DNA of 59,787 nt from Bacteroidota bacterium (GTDB lineage Bacteria > Bacteroidota > Ignavibacteria > Kapaibacteriales > UBA961). The translations under genes and the position numbers were made by a program. Numbering within the stretch: the first letter of the stretch is position 1; each line of letters begins with the position of its first letter. The notes beneath the pieces are model-generated. The model ran no database searches. It saw nothing but the letters and a program-made list of their open reading frames with translations, and was not told the DNA's origin. Shown here one piece after another: positions 34,612 to 42,623 of this stretch. The stretch covers positions 1 through 59,787 of the forward strand of contig JADZAA010000024.1 of the NCBI GenBank assembly GCA_020852855.1. The letters are read 5' to 3'.

Positions 34612-35216
34612 GCGGTTATTTGTTCAACGATGGATTTGTCCGATTCTCGGGCGGGGTCAAAAACTCTGACTATCTTATTGTCCGGTGCGATAAGGAACAA
34701 GTAAACGGAATGATTTGTTATGTTGGTAGCCGGATTAGTGTATTTCCATATTCCTGCGTTGTGAAGAAAGCGGTCGAATCTTTCTTGGTCGGATTGGTAC
34801 GGCAAAGCAAAAGACCAACCGCTTATATCTTTGCCGAAATGCTCGCGATAGCTTCTGATTTTTCTTATATCGTCGTTTTTTAAATCAAAACTCAAAGTTA
34901 CAAACTCTAATCGCGAATATGCAACAGAAGAGTCGAAAGAGTGATAAATATTTTCCAGCCTGTTGTTAACTTTATGACATACAGAGGGGCAGTCCAGATA
35001 TACGAAATTAAGCAGTATGTATTTGCCTTTATCTTTTAAGCTAAAGGTATTGCCGTTATGGTCAATCATTTGCAAATCGGGAAATGCTCTCGGAATCTCG
35101 CCGGCTGTATCGAGCGTGTACGAAAAAACCGTAAAAGACGAGAATCCGAGAGTCCATTTCCATAGTATTGCCGAACAAATTGCCAAAGCAATTACAGGCA
35201 CAAGGATTTTTTTCAT
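34587..35216 (-). CDS. SCO1/SenC-family copper chaperone
   Basis: Membrane-anchored thioredoxin-fold protein of 209 residues that delivers copper to the CuA site of oxidase subunit II. It has an N-terminal anchor (about 4-22), the metal cysteines in LDCPSVCH (Cys76 and Cys80), and the matching His169 in TNHSVYLFLI, so the full SCO ligand set is present. It lies 56 bases after the subunit I gene and overlaps the next gene. SenC is the partner found in the sNOR clusters known to me. Confidence 0.9.
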   Translation of the reverse strand: MKKILVPVIALAICSAILWKWTLGFSSFTVFSYTLDTAGEIPRAFPDLQMIDHNGNTFSLKDKGKYILLNFVYLDCPSVCHKVNNRLENIYHSFDSSVAYSRLEFVTLSFDLKNDDIRKIRSYREHFGKDISGWSFALPYQSDQERFDRFLHNAGIWKYTNPATNITNHSVYLFLIAPDNKIVRVFDPARESDKSIVEQITACLKNQTI

Positions 35217-35272
35217 TTCCGCTTGCTTTTCGTATATCAGAACTGTCCGTATCCGTTCAATATATGCGATAA

Positions 35273-36748
35273 TTACAAAGTTTCTCTTTTGTCCGCGCCA
35301 AGTCTGAAAATTATCGAGGCGTACATTGTAAGCAGGCCTACAAGAATCAATACTATAAATATTGCTGCAATATATGCAAGTAAAGCTCCTGTGTCATGAG
35401 TAGATGCTATCGGGCTGGACGCATAGTCCGCATATCTTCTCGGTATGCTGTTCAAACCGCCCATATAGAACATTGACAGAAATCCGGCAGAGCCGGTAAT
35501 GAATAACCAAAGGCCGATTTTCGCAGGTTTATTTCTTTCCTGCTCTGCTTTGGAATGGGTTATGTAGAATAAAAATCCAAGAATGAACAATACAACTCCG
35601 CACAGCATATATGTATGGAAGTGTGCCGGCACCCACATGGTGTTATGCAATATTTTGTTGACTGCAATAGCCGAATCAACTACGGCGGCAAATCCTCCGA
35701 TTGCCCAGCCTGCAACGCCTAACAAAAAGGCTGTCGGAATAATCCCCCACTTGGTTTTAGAATGATAGAATTGGGCAATGATGCCGAACATGGTAATTGC
35801 CGATGCCGGAACGGAGCTCGAAAACGACGCGATTTGCCCAAAATAATTAAATATCATAGGCTGTGCAAAATCCATATACAAGTGGTGGAAATATGCGAAC
35901 AAAATGAAGAAGAACGTACAGTTCCACGAGTACACCAACACTTTGTTTGTTTTCCATTCACGCCCCGTAAATTCGGGCAAAAGCTCATATACCCAGCCGA
36001 GACAGCAATATAAGGTTATATTAACTAAAGTATGCCCGAAGAAGAACACGTAATTTTTAAGAAGCAACGGGTCAAACGATAGCGACGGTTCAAAATATTT
36101 CAGAAGCAGAAGAAGCAGGAATACTGCACCTATTAAAAACGACATTACGCCGGCTATCAGGCTTATTGTAGTTATCATCGCTATGGGCGGAACTTCGCGT
36201 TTGACCTCTTTTTTCCCCAGATATTGCCAACCGAGTAAATTAAACGCTCCGTCGTATTCCTTTGCCAGGGCAGAAACTATATGCGAGCTGCCTATTATCC
36301 AAGCAACTCCAAGAATAATCAGCGATATAATAGCCATTCCGTTCGACCATTCTTCCCAACTTGTGCCCACAAAAGGCAGAGGATACAGAAGATACCAGCC
36401 CGGTGCGTAATTTCCTATTAAAGTGGCAACAGTCAGGCCAATAACGCCTGCCAGCGTAAGAGCGAAAACAAAATAGCCCATTCCAAGACTGAGTTTTGTA
36501 TATCGTGTGCCGATTAAATACCATAATCCGGCAAAAGACATACTGAATAATACGCCGGCCATACCCAAGCCGTGCAAAGTCATTATAGCATAAAAAGTAG
36601 TTGGTTGCATTGCTATAATTTCGCCTTGATTAAGGCGCATCAACAAGCCTAACGCAATCAACACGGGAAATAAGACAAGGAATGTGATGCTCCAAGCAAC
36701 AACGAATTTTCTTTGTCCTTTTTGCTCTTCAAAACTTAACTGTATCAT
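35273..36748 (-). CDS. norS: Heme-copper oxidoreductase subunit I, sNOR-like (no active-site tyrosine)
   Basis: A 491-residue, roughly 12-helix catalytic subunit. Low-spin heme ligands are His59 (MTLHGLGM) and His378; the high-spin heme ligand is His376 (WVPAHFHTY); CuB ligands are His239 (FFGHTLVN) and the pair His288-His289 (YFHHLYMD). In oxygen reductases the CuB His in helix VI is followed four residues later by a Tyr that is cross-linked to it; here that position is Asn243. Loss of this Tyr is a feature of nitric oxide reductases. With subunit II, SenC and a small membrane protein, the gene set matches the sNOR cluster norSY-senC-orf1 as I know it from ammonia oxidisers. Oxygen reduction of an unusual kind is not excluded. 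Confidence 0.8.
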   Translation of the reverse strand: MIQLSFEEQKGQRKFVVAWSITFLVLFPVLIALGLLMRLNQGEIIAMQPTTFYAIMTLHGLGMAGVLFSMSFAGLWYLIGTRYTKLSLGMGYFVFALTLAGVIGLTVATLIGNYAPGWYLLYPLPFVGTSWEEWSNGMAIISLIILGVAWIIGSSHIVSALAKEYDGAFNLLGWQYLGKKEVKREVPPIAMITTISLIAGVMSFLIGAVFLLLLLLKYFEPSLSFDPLLLKNYVFFFGHTLVNITLYCCLGWVYELLPEFTGREWKTNKVLVYSWNCTFFFILFAYFHHLYMDFAQPMIFNYFGQIASFSSSVPASAITMFGIIAQFYHSKTKWGIIPTAFLLGVAGWAIGGFAAVVDSAIAVNKILHNTMWVPAHFHTYMLCGVVLFILGFLFYITHSKAEQERNKPAKIGLWLFITGSAGFLSMFYMGGLNSIPRRYADYASSPIASTHDTGALLAYIAAIFIVLILVGLLTMYASIIFRLGADKRETL

Positions 36749-36883
36749 AAATTTATTTTTGGTTTTATTGTTTGAGAAATTAAAAAAACAGACCTAAATA
36801 CCTTTGGTAAACGGTTACGCATATAGAAGCAATTTAACACTAAAGCACCGAATTGCCGCTACGAACAGCCCCGCATTAATATA

Positions 36884-37465
36884 TTATTCCACGTGAATCG
36901 TAGCGAACATTCCGGCGTGCAATAAGCCGCAATATTCCAAGCAGAATACGTGATAATCACCCTTTTCGGCAAATGTATAATTAAGTCTGTTTTTATATTC
37001 CGGCATAGCCTGAGTTTGAGCGAGCAGAACTCCCTTGGCGTCGTATATTGCAAAGTTGTGATTTACGTCTTGTGAAGTTACCACAAATTGTATTTGCTTG
37101 TTTACGGGAACAGAAATGTCAGGCGTGCCTTCAAGCATATCGGGCTTAACGTTAGGTTCACCGTCCGTCATTTTCCATGCCCACTGCATAGCTACTACGG
37201 TAATGGTTCTATCGGGCTTATCGTGGAATTGCGGATACGGCAATAAACGCAGAGTAAACAACAAGGATATCACAACGCACGATATTAATCCTATCATATA
37301 TCTGCCGCGTATTTTATACACCTTATTTTTTGCGGACGTTTTATCCTCGTCCACCGATGAAGTAGTCATCAAAAAGACTACGACGGAAATTACAAGTGCG
37401 GTTGCTATCAAAGAAATAATGGCAGCCGTTGATTGTATGGTAAGAAATGTTGTTGATTGTAGCAT
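36884..37465 (-). CDS. norY: Heme-copper oxidoreductase subunit II with CuA site
   Basis: A 193-residue protein from the ATG at 37465; a longer frame to 37591 adds a poor, non-membrane leader. Two N-terminal helices (about 10-33 and 55-75) anchor a cupredoxin domain. CuA ligands are complete: His136 (VNHNF), Cys175, Glu177 carbonyl and Cys179 (FCLEYC), His183 and Met186 (LLHAGM). The electron-entry motif AMQWAWKM is present. With subunit I it forms a membrane complex that accepts electrons from a c-type cytochrome or cupredoxin. It is the first gene of the cluster, 135 bases before subunit I. Confidence 0.85.
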   Translation of the reverse strand: MLQSTTFLTIQSTAAIISLIATALVISVVVFLMTTSSVDEDKTSAKNKVYKIRGRYMIGLISCVVISLLFTLRLLPYPQFHDKPDRTITVVAMQWAWKMTDGEPNVKPDMLEGTPDISVPVNKQIQFVVTSQDVNHNFAIYDAKGVLLAQTQAMPEYKNRLNYTFAEKGDYHVFCLEYCGLLHAGMFATIHVE

Positions 37466-37778
37466 AACGTTTATGGAATTGTTTAGAAATAAATCTGCGT
37501 TGCCGCATTTACATTCAAGATTGCAGGAAATAATAAAGAGCGGTTTTGCAAAAATCCTGTTATAGTAGCGCATACGTGCGCCTATGCCCAATTATCTCCA
37601 CGTAGTGCAAAGTATGGGATAAAAACAGCGAGTAATGTTTGGTTGGGGCGTGTGTAGCCATTTGTCGCACTTTAAAAAGAGCAACAAAACTTACTAATGA
37701 AGCGTTTTATTTATCAAAATAGGTGCGCAAACGCCCATTGCCGTCATGCAAAAAGTACGGCGATATGTGCCAAGCGTT
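37466..37778. other. Upstream region of the heme-copper cluster, no gene seen
   Basis: This 313-base region lies between the subunit II gene and the next gene on the same strand. I find no credible gene and no exact TAnnTTTG element on the minus strand, and no FNR/NnrR-type box (TTGAT-N4-ATCAA). Short dyads occur (37568-37581, GCGCA-TACG-TGCGC). A promoter of another type may lie here. Confidence 0.4.
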
Positions 37779-38171
37779 TTACTTGTCCGGGTCTATACCC
37801 GATTTAAGCCAATCTACACCTACTTTTTCCCAGGCGGGAACTGAAGAAGCATCAATATATCGTTCCCATTGATATATCCCCGTTTCTTGGGCGATGCGTT
37901 TGAATTGCATTTTAGTTACCGAGCTGGCAAGAATAACCGCAGAACGTGTCATGCCTTTTTGCTTATATAATTTTTGGCCTTCCTGCATATATTGCTGTGC
38001 ATCGGCCGGCAAAGGCTTTAGCGTTCTCATATCAACAAAAATATGAAATCCGCTGCTTGTCGTCAACAACGCTTTTTTACTGTCTTCTACCCATTTTTTC
38101 ATCTCTTCGGCGTTGATGAAATCGGCAAATGTCAGTTTAAAGCCGTAGCCCGTTTTTTCTATTTTATACAT
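37779..38171 (-). CDS. STAS/SpoIIAA-like small cytoplasmic protein
   Basis: A 130-residue soluble protein without signal or membrane segments. The pattern of alternating strands and helices (GYGFKLTFADFINAEEMKKWVEDSKKALL, FHIFVDMRTL, RSAVILASSVTKMQFKRIAQETG) fits a STAS-like alpha/beta fold, with a C-terminal YQWERYIDASSVPAWEKVGVDWL segment common in such proteins. This is a fold-level guess. It has its own promoter at 38181-38213 and is followed by the heme-copper cluster 313 bases later. Confidence 0.5.
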   Translation of the reverse strand: MYKIEKTGYGFKLTFADFINAEEMKKWVEDSKKALLTTSSGFHIFVDMRTLKPLPADAQQYMQEGQKLYKQKGMTRSAVILASSVTKMQFKRIAQETGIYQWERYIDASSVPAWEKVGVDWLKSGIDPDK

Positions 38172-38180
38172 GGCTTTTTA

Positions 38181-38213
38181 CAAAAATAATTGAACAAAAC
38201 CGACATAAAGCAA
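38181..38213 (-). promoter_or_regulatory. Promoter of the STAS-like gene
   Basis: On the minus strand TTG (38211-38213), 22 bases, then TATTTTTG (38181-38188): the same spacing as the tRNA-Leu promoter at 40915-40947. It lies 10 bases upstream of the ATG at 38171, giving a very short leader. A second TATTTTTG on the same strand is at 38256-38263. Confidence 0.5.
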
Positions 38214-38341
38214 TATGTTATTGCGTCAAGTATATGGCGGATTGAACATTGGTTGCAAAAATATGAAAAAAAATAAATTTATGAACATAACGGCCGTACT
38301 TAAAGAATCTTACAACTGTTCGCAGTCGTGTATTTGAGAAT

Positions 38342-38357
38342 ATCGGACCTGTCCGAT
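38342..38357. promoter_or_regulatory. Operator-like inverted repeat in a 405-base divergent gap
   Basis: ATCGGAC at 38342-38348 and GTCCGAT at 38351-38357 are perfect inverted repeats with a 2-base spacer. They lie in the middle of the gap 38172-38576 between divergent genes, where a shared regulator could bind. The rest of the gap is AT-rich and I see no gene in it. Confidence 0.4.
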
Positions 38358-38576
38358 TGCAGGATACCCTATCGAACAAGCGTTGTTTTCCGAAAAAACA
38401 CCGAAAAAAACAAAGTGCGTAATTTATGTTAAAACTTGATATAAAAGACAAAGTTACGCAGTTCGTCTATTTATTCGGGAAAGCGGGTAAAGGTAAAAAT
38501 GCTCAATCAGCAACCTTTTCTCTCAATAAAAAAATGCTATGCATATCAAAAAAATGTTCGGAAAATAAAAACAGCC

Positions 38577-39413
38577 ATGAAACCGACAGTTGCGATGATT
38601 ACTGCCGCTTTTGTTTTGAGTGCGTGTTCGAGCACGAGGCATATAGCCGAAAAGACAGAGCCGCAAAAAGAAAAAGACACGACGTACACGCAGATAAATC
38701 TGCCTTTATCGTCGCCTGTAGCAACGTTGCTTGCTGCTATAGAAGTGCGAAAATCGGCACTTTCCGTGCTTGATATAACTGCAGCAGTAAACGCTACTAT
38801 AAACGGAACGGCCGCGCCGCCGGCCAACTGCACAATGACTATATGCCGCGACGATTCGCTTGCCATGACGTTTCGCGCTTTTGGAATATCGGTGGGCAAA
38901 CTATACGCCCGTAGCGATTATTTTCTGTTTTTCGATGCTTTTAATAATCGCGCTCTAGAAGGTGCGCCTAATGCCGCAAATATTGCCCGAGCCATTAATG
39001 TACCGCTTTCTTATCAAGATTTTGCGCGTCTGTTGCGCGGCGAGCCGCCCGGTGATATTGCGCTTTTTGCACCTTCTGCCGACGGCGGCGATATGCAATC
39101 ATCGTCCAAGTCTGTGCTTTTCCAAAGGAAAACACCCGGAAACGGTATAGAATACGCGCTGTTTTCCATTGAGCGTCAAGCACTTGTGCAGTATCAACGT
39201 AAAGCGGCGGACGGCACGATACAAATCAATGCACGATACGAGGATTTTATCGAAGCCGATAAAATTCAGGTGGCGAAAAAAGTGGCGATAACTGTTCCGG
39301 CGCAAAATTCAACGGTTGCGTTCAGTGCGTCGGATATTACGGTTAATTCTTCGGAGAAAAAGCGTCTTTCGTTTTCGGTTCCTTCGTCCGTTCCGCGCTC
39401 TCGATTAGAATAG
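38577..39413 (+). CDS. DUF4292-like (LolA/LppX-fold) lipoprotein
   Basis: A 278-residue lipoprotein, start ATG 38577 (MKPTVAMITAAFVLSAC, lipobox Cys17); an upstream in-frame ATG at 38499 would hide the signal. The mature part begins VATLLAAIEVRKSALSVLDITAAVNATI and continues with DDSLAMTFRAFGISVGKLYARSDYFLFFDAFNNRALEG, typical of the DUF4292 group in Bacteroidota, half-barrel proteins related to LolA that bind lipid or lipoprotein. Its exact ligand is unknown. It converges with xerD, 8 bases apart. Confidence 0.7.
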   Translation: MKPTVAMITAAFVLSACSSTRHIAEKTEPQKEKDTTYTQINLPLSSPVATLLAAIEVRKSALSVLDITAAVNATINGTAAPPANCTMTICRDDSLAMTFRAFGISVGKLYARSDYFLFFDAFNNRALEGAPNAANIARAINVPLSYQDFARLLRGEPPGDIALFAPSADGGDMQSSSKSVLFQRKTPGNGIEYALFSIERQALVQYQRKAADGTIQINARYEDFIEADKIQVAKKVAITVPAQNSTVAFSASDITVNSSEKKRLSFSVPSSVPRSRLE

Positions 39414-39421
39414 CGGATAAT

Positions 39422-40366
39422 TTAAGCGCGCGGGTGGAACGCACGGTGAACCTCGCGTATGTACTCACGGTCAATATGCGTATAGATTTGCGTAGTTGCA
39501 ATATCGGAGTGGCCAAGCATTTCCTGCACCGCACGCAAATCAGCACCGCCCTCAAGCAGGTGAGTGGCGAAGGAATGGCGAAACGTGTGCGGATGAACAT
39601 TTTGGGGCAATCCTGCTTTATGCGCCGCAGATGATACAATATTCCATACTGCCATGCGCGTTAAACCACGCCCGCGCTGATTTAAAAACAACTTGCCTTC
39701 AGTTTCCGCACCCGATTTCATAAATAAGGGACGAACATCGCGACTGTAACGGTCTAACCACTCCAAAGCGGAACGTCCGACTGGAACTATGCGCTCTTTG
39801 GAGCCTTTGCCGAATACGCGGATAATTTCTACATCGGGCAATATGTCGCGTCTGCATAAATTGCACAATTCCGATACCCGCAAGCCGCAAGCGTACAAAG
39901 TTTCAAGTATTGCACGGTCGCGCACGCCGGCCGGATTTTTTACGTCGGGCTGTTCAAGTAAAAGCGATATTTCATCGGCAGAAAGCACGTCGGGAAGCTC
40001 GCGACCGGATTTGGGCAGTTCCAGCGTTTCCGTAGGGTCGTATTTTGCACCTTCGGTCTGCAAATAGCCGTAAAAAGTCCGTAATGAACTGAGAGCTCGC
40101 GCCCGACTTGCAACACTAAGCCCGCAATCGGCCAAAAACAGCAGAAAATCGGTTGCGTCGGCTACGTCTGCCTCCGTTTGCGAGGTTTTTCCTCGACCGG
40201 CTAAAAACTCGGAGAATCTTCGTATCTCCAATTTATACGCCGACAATGTATTATCGCTTAATCCGCGCTCGAGGGCAAGGTAACGCCCAAACCCTCGTAT
40301 ATTTCGCACCATTGCAACCGAAAGTTCTACATCTGTTTGCGATTTACCGCCGTCCGTGTCATTCAT
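39422..40366 (-). CDS. xerD: Tyrosine recombinase XerC/XerD
   Basis: Site-specific recombinase of 314 residues that resolves chromosome dimers. The N-terminal SAM-like core-binding domain (about 15-110) has the form FGRYLALERGLSDNTLSAYKLEIRRFSEFL. Catalytic residues are Arg163 (CGLRVSEL), a Lys near 187-190 (GKGSKERIVP), His260 and Arg263 (HTFRHSFATHLL), His286 (LGHSDIATTQIY) and Tyr295. Whether it is XerC or XerD cannot be settled by eye. It overlaps the rhodanese gene closely (3 bases apart), so the two are an operon. Confidence 0.93.
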   Translation of the reverse strand: MNDTDGGKSQTDVELSVAMVRNIRGFGRYLALERGLSDNTLSAYKLEIRRFSEFLAGRGKTSQTEADVADATDFLLFLADCGLSVASRARALSSLRTFYGYLQTEGAKYDPTETLELPKSGRELPDVLSADEISLLLEQPDVKNPAGVRDRAILETLYACGLRVSELCNLCRRDILPDVEIIRVFGKGSKERIVPVGRSALEWLDRYSRDVRPLFMKSGAETEGKLFLNQRGRGLTRMAVWNIVSSAAHKAGLPQNVHPHTFRHSFATHLLEGGADLRAVQEMLGHSDIATTQIYTHIDREYIREVHRAFHPRA

Positions 40367-40369
40367 AAT

Positions 40370-40687
40370 TTACACTATCCATTTCAGAAGCCCGCCCATA
40401 AGGTTTGCCGTTTTGAAACCTTCCCGACCAAGTAACATACACGCTTGTCCGCTTCGATTTCCGCTACGGCAGTAAATTATTATTTCGCGGTCGCGAAAAG
40501 GCTCAATCTCGCTGATTCGTTGCTGCAATTCTTCGAGCGGTATATTCAAAGAATCGCCCTCAATATGAAAATTGTTGCGCTCGTCGGAAAGGCGCACATC
40601 AAGAATAACCAAGTCTTCGTTATTTGTCATACGCCGTTTCAGTTCGGTCGCCGAGATTGAAACTATGGGTGAGAATGTCATAATCAA
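40370..40687 (-). CDS. Single-domain rhodanese-like sulfurtransferase
   Basis: A 105-residue rhodanese domain with active-site Cys73 in IYCRSGNRSG, the loop of true sulfur carriers, and the family start LVILDVRL. It transfers sulfane sulfur, probably to thiols or sulfur-using enzymes. Start may be ATG 40687 or 40681. It precedes xerD by 3 bases and seems to be the first gene of that pair, under the promoter at 40738-40745. Confidence 0.9.
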   Translation of the reverse strand: MIMTFSPIVSISATELKRRMTNNEDLVILDVRLSDERNNFHIEGDSLNIPLEELQQRISEIEPFRDREIIIYCRSGNRSGQACMLLGREGFKTANLMGGLLKWIV

Positions 40688-40737
40688 TCCTTAAAAAATC
40701 AAGAATGAATTTCCGAACAAATTGTTCGCGCTTTTTG

Positions 40738-40745
40738 CAAAAATA
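40738..40745 (-). promoter_or_regulatory. TATTTTTG -7 element of the rhodanese-xerD pair
   Basis: CAAAAATA on the plus strand reads TATTTTTG on the minus strand, 50 bases upstream of the ATG at 40687. It matches TAnnTTTG. I see no -33 element at the normal spacing. Confidence 0.5.
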
Positions 40746-40914
40746 TCAAAAATCGAGGCAAAGGCTATGCTGCCGCCAGGTACATATCCGTTTGAAATGT
40801 ATGCGCTAAACAAGTTGCCGAAAAAGAACGGGGATTAACCCGTAATGCGCACCGATCAAACATTTGCCGTATTCAGTGCAAAAAACCTATGGCGGACAGT
40901 TGTTCGCAATTTCG

Positions 40915-40947
40915 TTGATATTATATGCGGGAAACTTTGTATTTTTG
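40915..40947 (+). promoter_or_regulatory. Promoter of the tRNA-Leu gene
   Basis: TTG at 40915-40917, 22 bases, then TATTTTTG at 40940-40947, ending 12 bases before the tRNA. A tRNA gene must have a promoter here, so this is the best internal evidence that TAnnTTTG is the promoter element of this organism. Confidence 0.7.
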
Positions 40948-40959
40948 CGGCGCATCTAC

Positions 40960-41044
40960 GCAGGAGTGGCGGAATTGGCAGACGCGCTGGACTCAAAATC
41001 CAGTGTCCCTTAAAGACGTGTGGGTTCGAGTCCCACCTTCTGCA
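40960..41044 (+). tRNA. tRNA-Leu (anticodon CAA)
   Basis: A full cloverleaf with a long variable arm, as expected for tRNA-Leu. The acceptor stem pairs GCAGGAG (40960-40966) with CTTCTGC (41037-41043, one G-U pair). The anticodon stem CTGGA/TCCAG closes a loop CTCAAAA with CAA at 40994-40996. The T arm is GTGGG-TTCGAGT-CCCAC. Discriminator A at 41044 is followed by CCT, so the CCA end is added after transcription. Confidence 0.97.
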
Positions 41045-41054
41045 CCTAACGACA

Positions 41055-41088
41055 GGTCGCATACACATAGAGTATGAGGCCTTTTTTT
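41055..41088 (+). terminator. Intrinsic terminator of tRNA-Leu
   Basis: A 10-base-pair stem (41055-41064 with 41072-41081, one mismatch and one G-T pair) with a 7-base loop is followed by seven T at 41082-41088. It starts 10 bases after the tRNA. Confidence 0.8.
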
Positions 41089-41271
41089 ATTAAATAAAAT
41101 CCCATCTAAATTCAATTCCGAATATAGCGGCAATATCGGTTTCTCTTTATATCCTAACAGTTACAAAGATTACAAAAAACGTGTTTTTTACGTCCTTTTA
41201 TCCAATAAAATCACGATTTTTTCATCGTAATACAATCATTTGTCTTATATCTTTCTCTTTGGAGTTTTTTT

Positions 41272-41934
41272 ATGAAGTATTTTCTGAGAATTGCCGCCGT
41301 AACAACTTTTCTTGCTGTTGCGGTATATGGTATGCAAGCGCAGAAAAAAGGTGCCAAGCCCGCACCGTCCAAATCGTCCAATCCGCAATACATTATTTCT
41401 GCATCGCAAAACGGAAAATCGCTTGGCGATATTACAATCGAGCTTTTTCCTGATGCCGCCCCTAAACATTGCGCAAATTTCGACTCGCTTGTCAGCATAG
41501 GATTCTATGACCACACCGCGTTCCACCGCGTTATTCCGGGGTTTATGATACAAGGCGGCGACCCGAACAGCCGTGGCGGAAATCCCGACACTTGGGGCTA
41601 CGGCGACCCGTCGCTAAAGCGCGTTCCGGCAGAATTCAGCAAAACGCTCTCGCATACTCGCGGCATTATTTCCGCTGCTCGTTCAAACGACCCGAACAGT
41701 GCCACTTCACAATTTTTTATATGTGTGGCAGACCCCACATTCCTCGACGGGCAGTATAGTATTTTCGGCAAAGTATTGAGTGGTATGGAAGTAGCCGATA
41801 AAATTGCGGCCGCGCCTCGCGGTGCAAACGACCGTCCGAACGATAAAATCGAAATGATTGTTAAAAGGGTAACGCTAGCCGGTGCCAAATCTAAACAACC
41901 CGTTAATACAAAAAATCCTGCTAAAAAGAAATGA
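41272..41934 (+). CDS. Cyclophilin-type peptidyl-prolyl isomerase, exported
   Basis: A 220-residue prolyl isomerase of the cyclophilin fold. An N-terminal signal sequence (YFLRIAAVTTFLAVAVYGMQAQ) and a basic linker precede the domain (about 40-200). The active site FHRVIPGFMIQGGDP (with the catalytic Arg) and SQFFICVADPTFLDGQYSIFGKV match the family. It should speed folding of exported proteins in the periplasm. The stop TGA overlaps the next gene's start by 4 bases (ATGA), so the two isomerase genes are coupled. Confidence 0.93.
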   Translation: MKYFLRIAAVTTFLAVAVYGMQAQKKGAKPAPSKSSNPQYIISASQNGKSLGDITIELFPDAAPKHCANFDSLVSIGFYDHTAFHRVIPGFMIQGGDPNSRGGNPDTWGYGDPSLKRVPAEFSKTLSHTRGIISAARSNDPNSATSQFFICVADPTFLDGQYSIFGKVLSGMEVADKIAAAPRGANDRPNDKIEMIVKRVTLAGAKSKQPVNTKNPAKKK

Positions 41935-42575
41935 ACTTAATAAAAGCTTTTACTGCCCTCGGAACTTGCTTGGCAGCACTTTTAAGCGGTACTTTCGGAC
42001 TATTTGCACAAAGCGTCGTTTCTGCTGCGGGCGACCCCGTCATTACACATAAGTTTATCGTCAAAACCTCTATGGGCGAAATACTGCTTGGGCTTTACGG
42101 TAAAGACGCTCCTAAAACTACCGAAAATTTCAAGATGTTGGCAACTGCCGGCTATTACGACAGTATTCTCGTGCATCGCGTAGCACCCGATTTTGTGATA
42201 CAGGCGGGCGACCCGCAAACACGAGATACGGCTCTTCGCTCACGATGGGGGCGCGGCGGAAAAAGTGCATGGGGCGGAAAATTTGAAGATGAACTGAATC
42301 CCGAAACCCCGAGTTATAGAAGCGGATACCAAGAGGGAACTCTCGCCATGGCAAATTCAGGTCCGAACACCAATGGCAGTCAATTCTTTATTTGCCTTGA
42401 AGATACGGATTTACCTAAAAAATACACGATTTTCGGGCGTGTTCTGAGCGGCATGAAAAATGTACATACGATAGGCGAAACAGAATTGCTGCCTAATACG
42501 AGTATTCCTGCTAATCCCGTAATAATTTATTCGATTAGAGAGACGGTTGAGCCGTCGGCCGATTCAGGAAAATAA
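41931..42575 (+). CDS. Second cyclophilin-type peptidyl-prolyl isomerase, exported
   Basis: A 214-residue paralog of the preceding gene, likely a tandem duplication in origin but now divergent. A signal sequence (about 1-26, ending in GLFAQS) precedes the domain. The active-site loop reads VHRVAPDFVIQAGDP, with Val for the usual Phe before the His, and the later loop SQFFICLEDTDLPKKYTIFGRV is normal. A longer insertion (DTALRSRWGRGGKSAWGGKFEDEL) is typical of bacterial single-domain cyclophilins. Overlap of 4 bases with the gene before shows an operon. Confidence 0.92.
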   Translation: MNLIKAFTALGTCLAALLSGTFGLFAQSVVSAAGDPVITHKFIVKTSMGEILLGLYGKDAPKTTENFKMLATAGYYDSILVHRVAPDFVIQAGDPQTRDTALRSRWGRGGKSAWGGKFEDELNPETPSYRSGYQEGTLAMANSGPNTNGSQFFICLEDTDLPKKYTIFGRVLSGMKNVHTIGETELLPNTSIPANPVIIYSIRETVEPSADSGK

Positions 42576-42623
42576 CTTCGTGCAATAGTACTTTCCGTAT
42601 TGCAAATATATAGAACTGAGTTT

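Noticed and set aside
37568-37581. GCGCA-TACG-TGCGC dyad as an NO-responsive operator
   Set aside because: It does not resemble FNR/NnrR or NsrR sites known to me and has only 5-base arms.
38218-38451. 77-codon open frame on the minus strand in the divergent gap
   Set aside because: Phe- and Arg-rich translation typical of non-coding AT-rich DNA, and it lies over promoter and operator-like sites.
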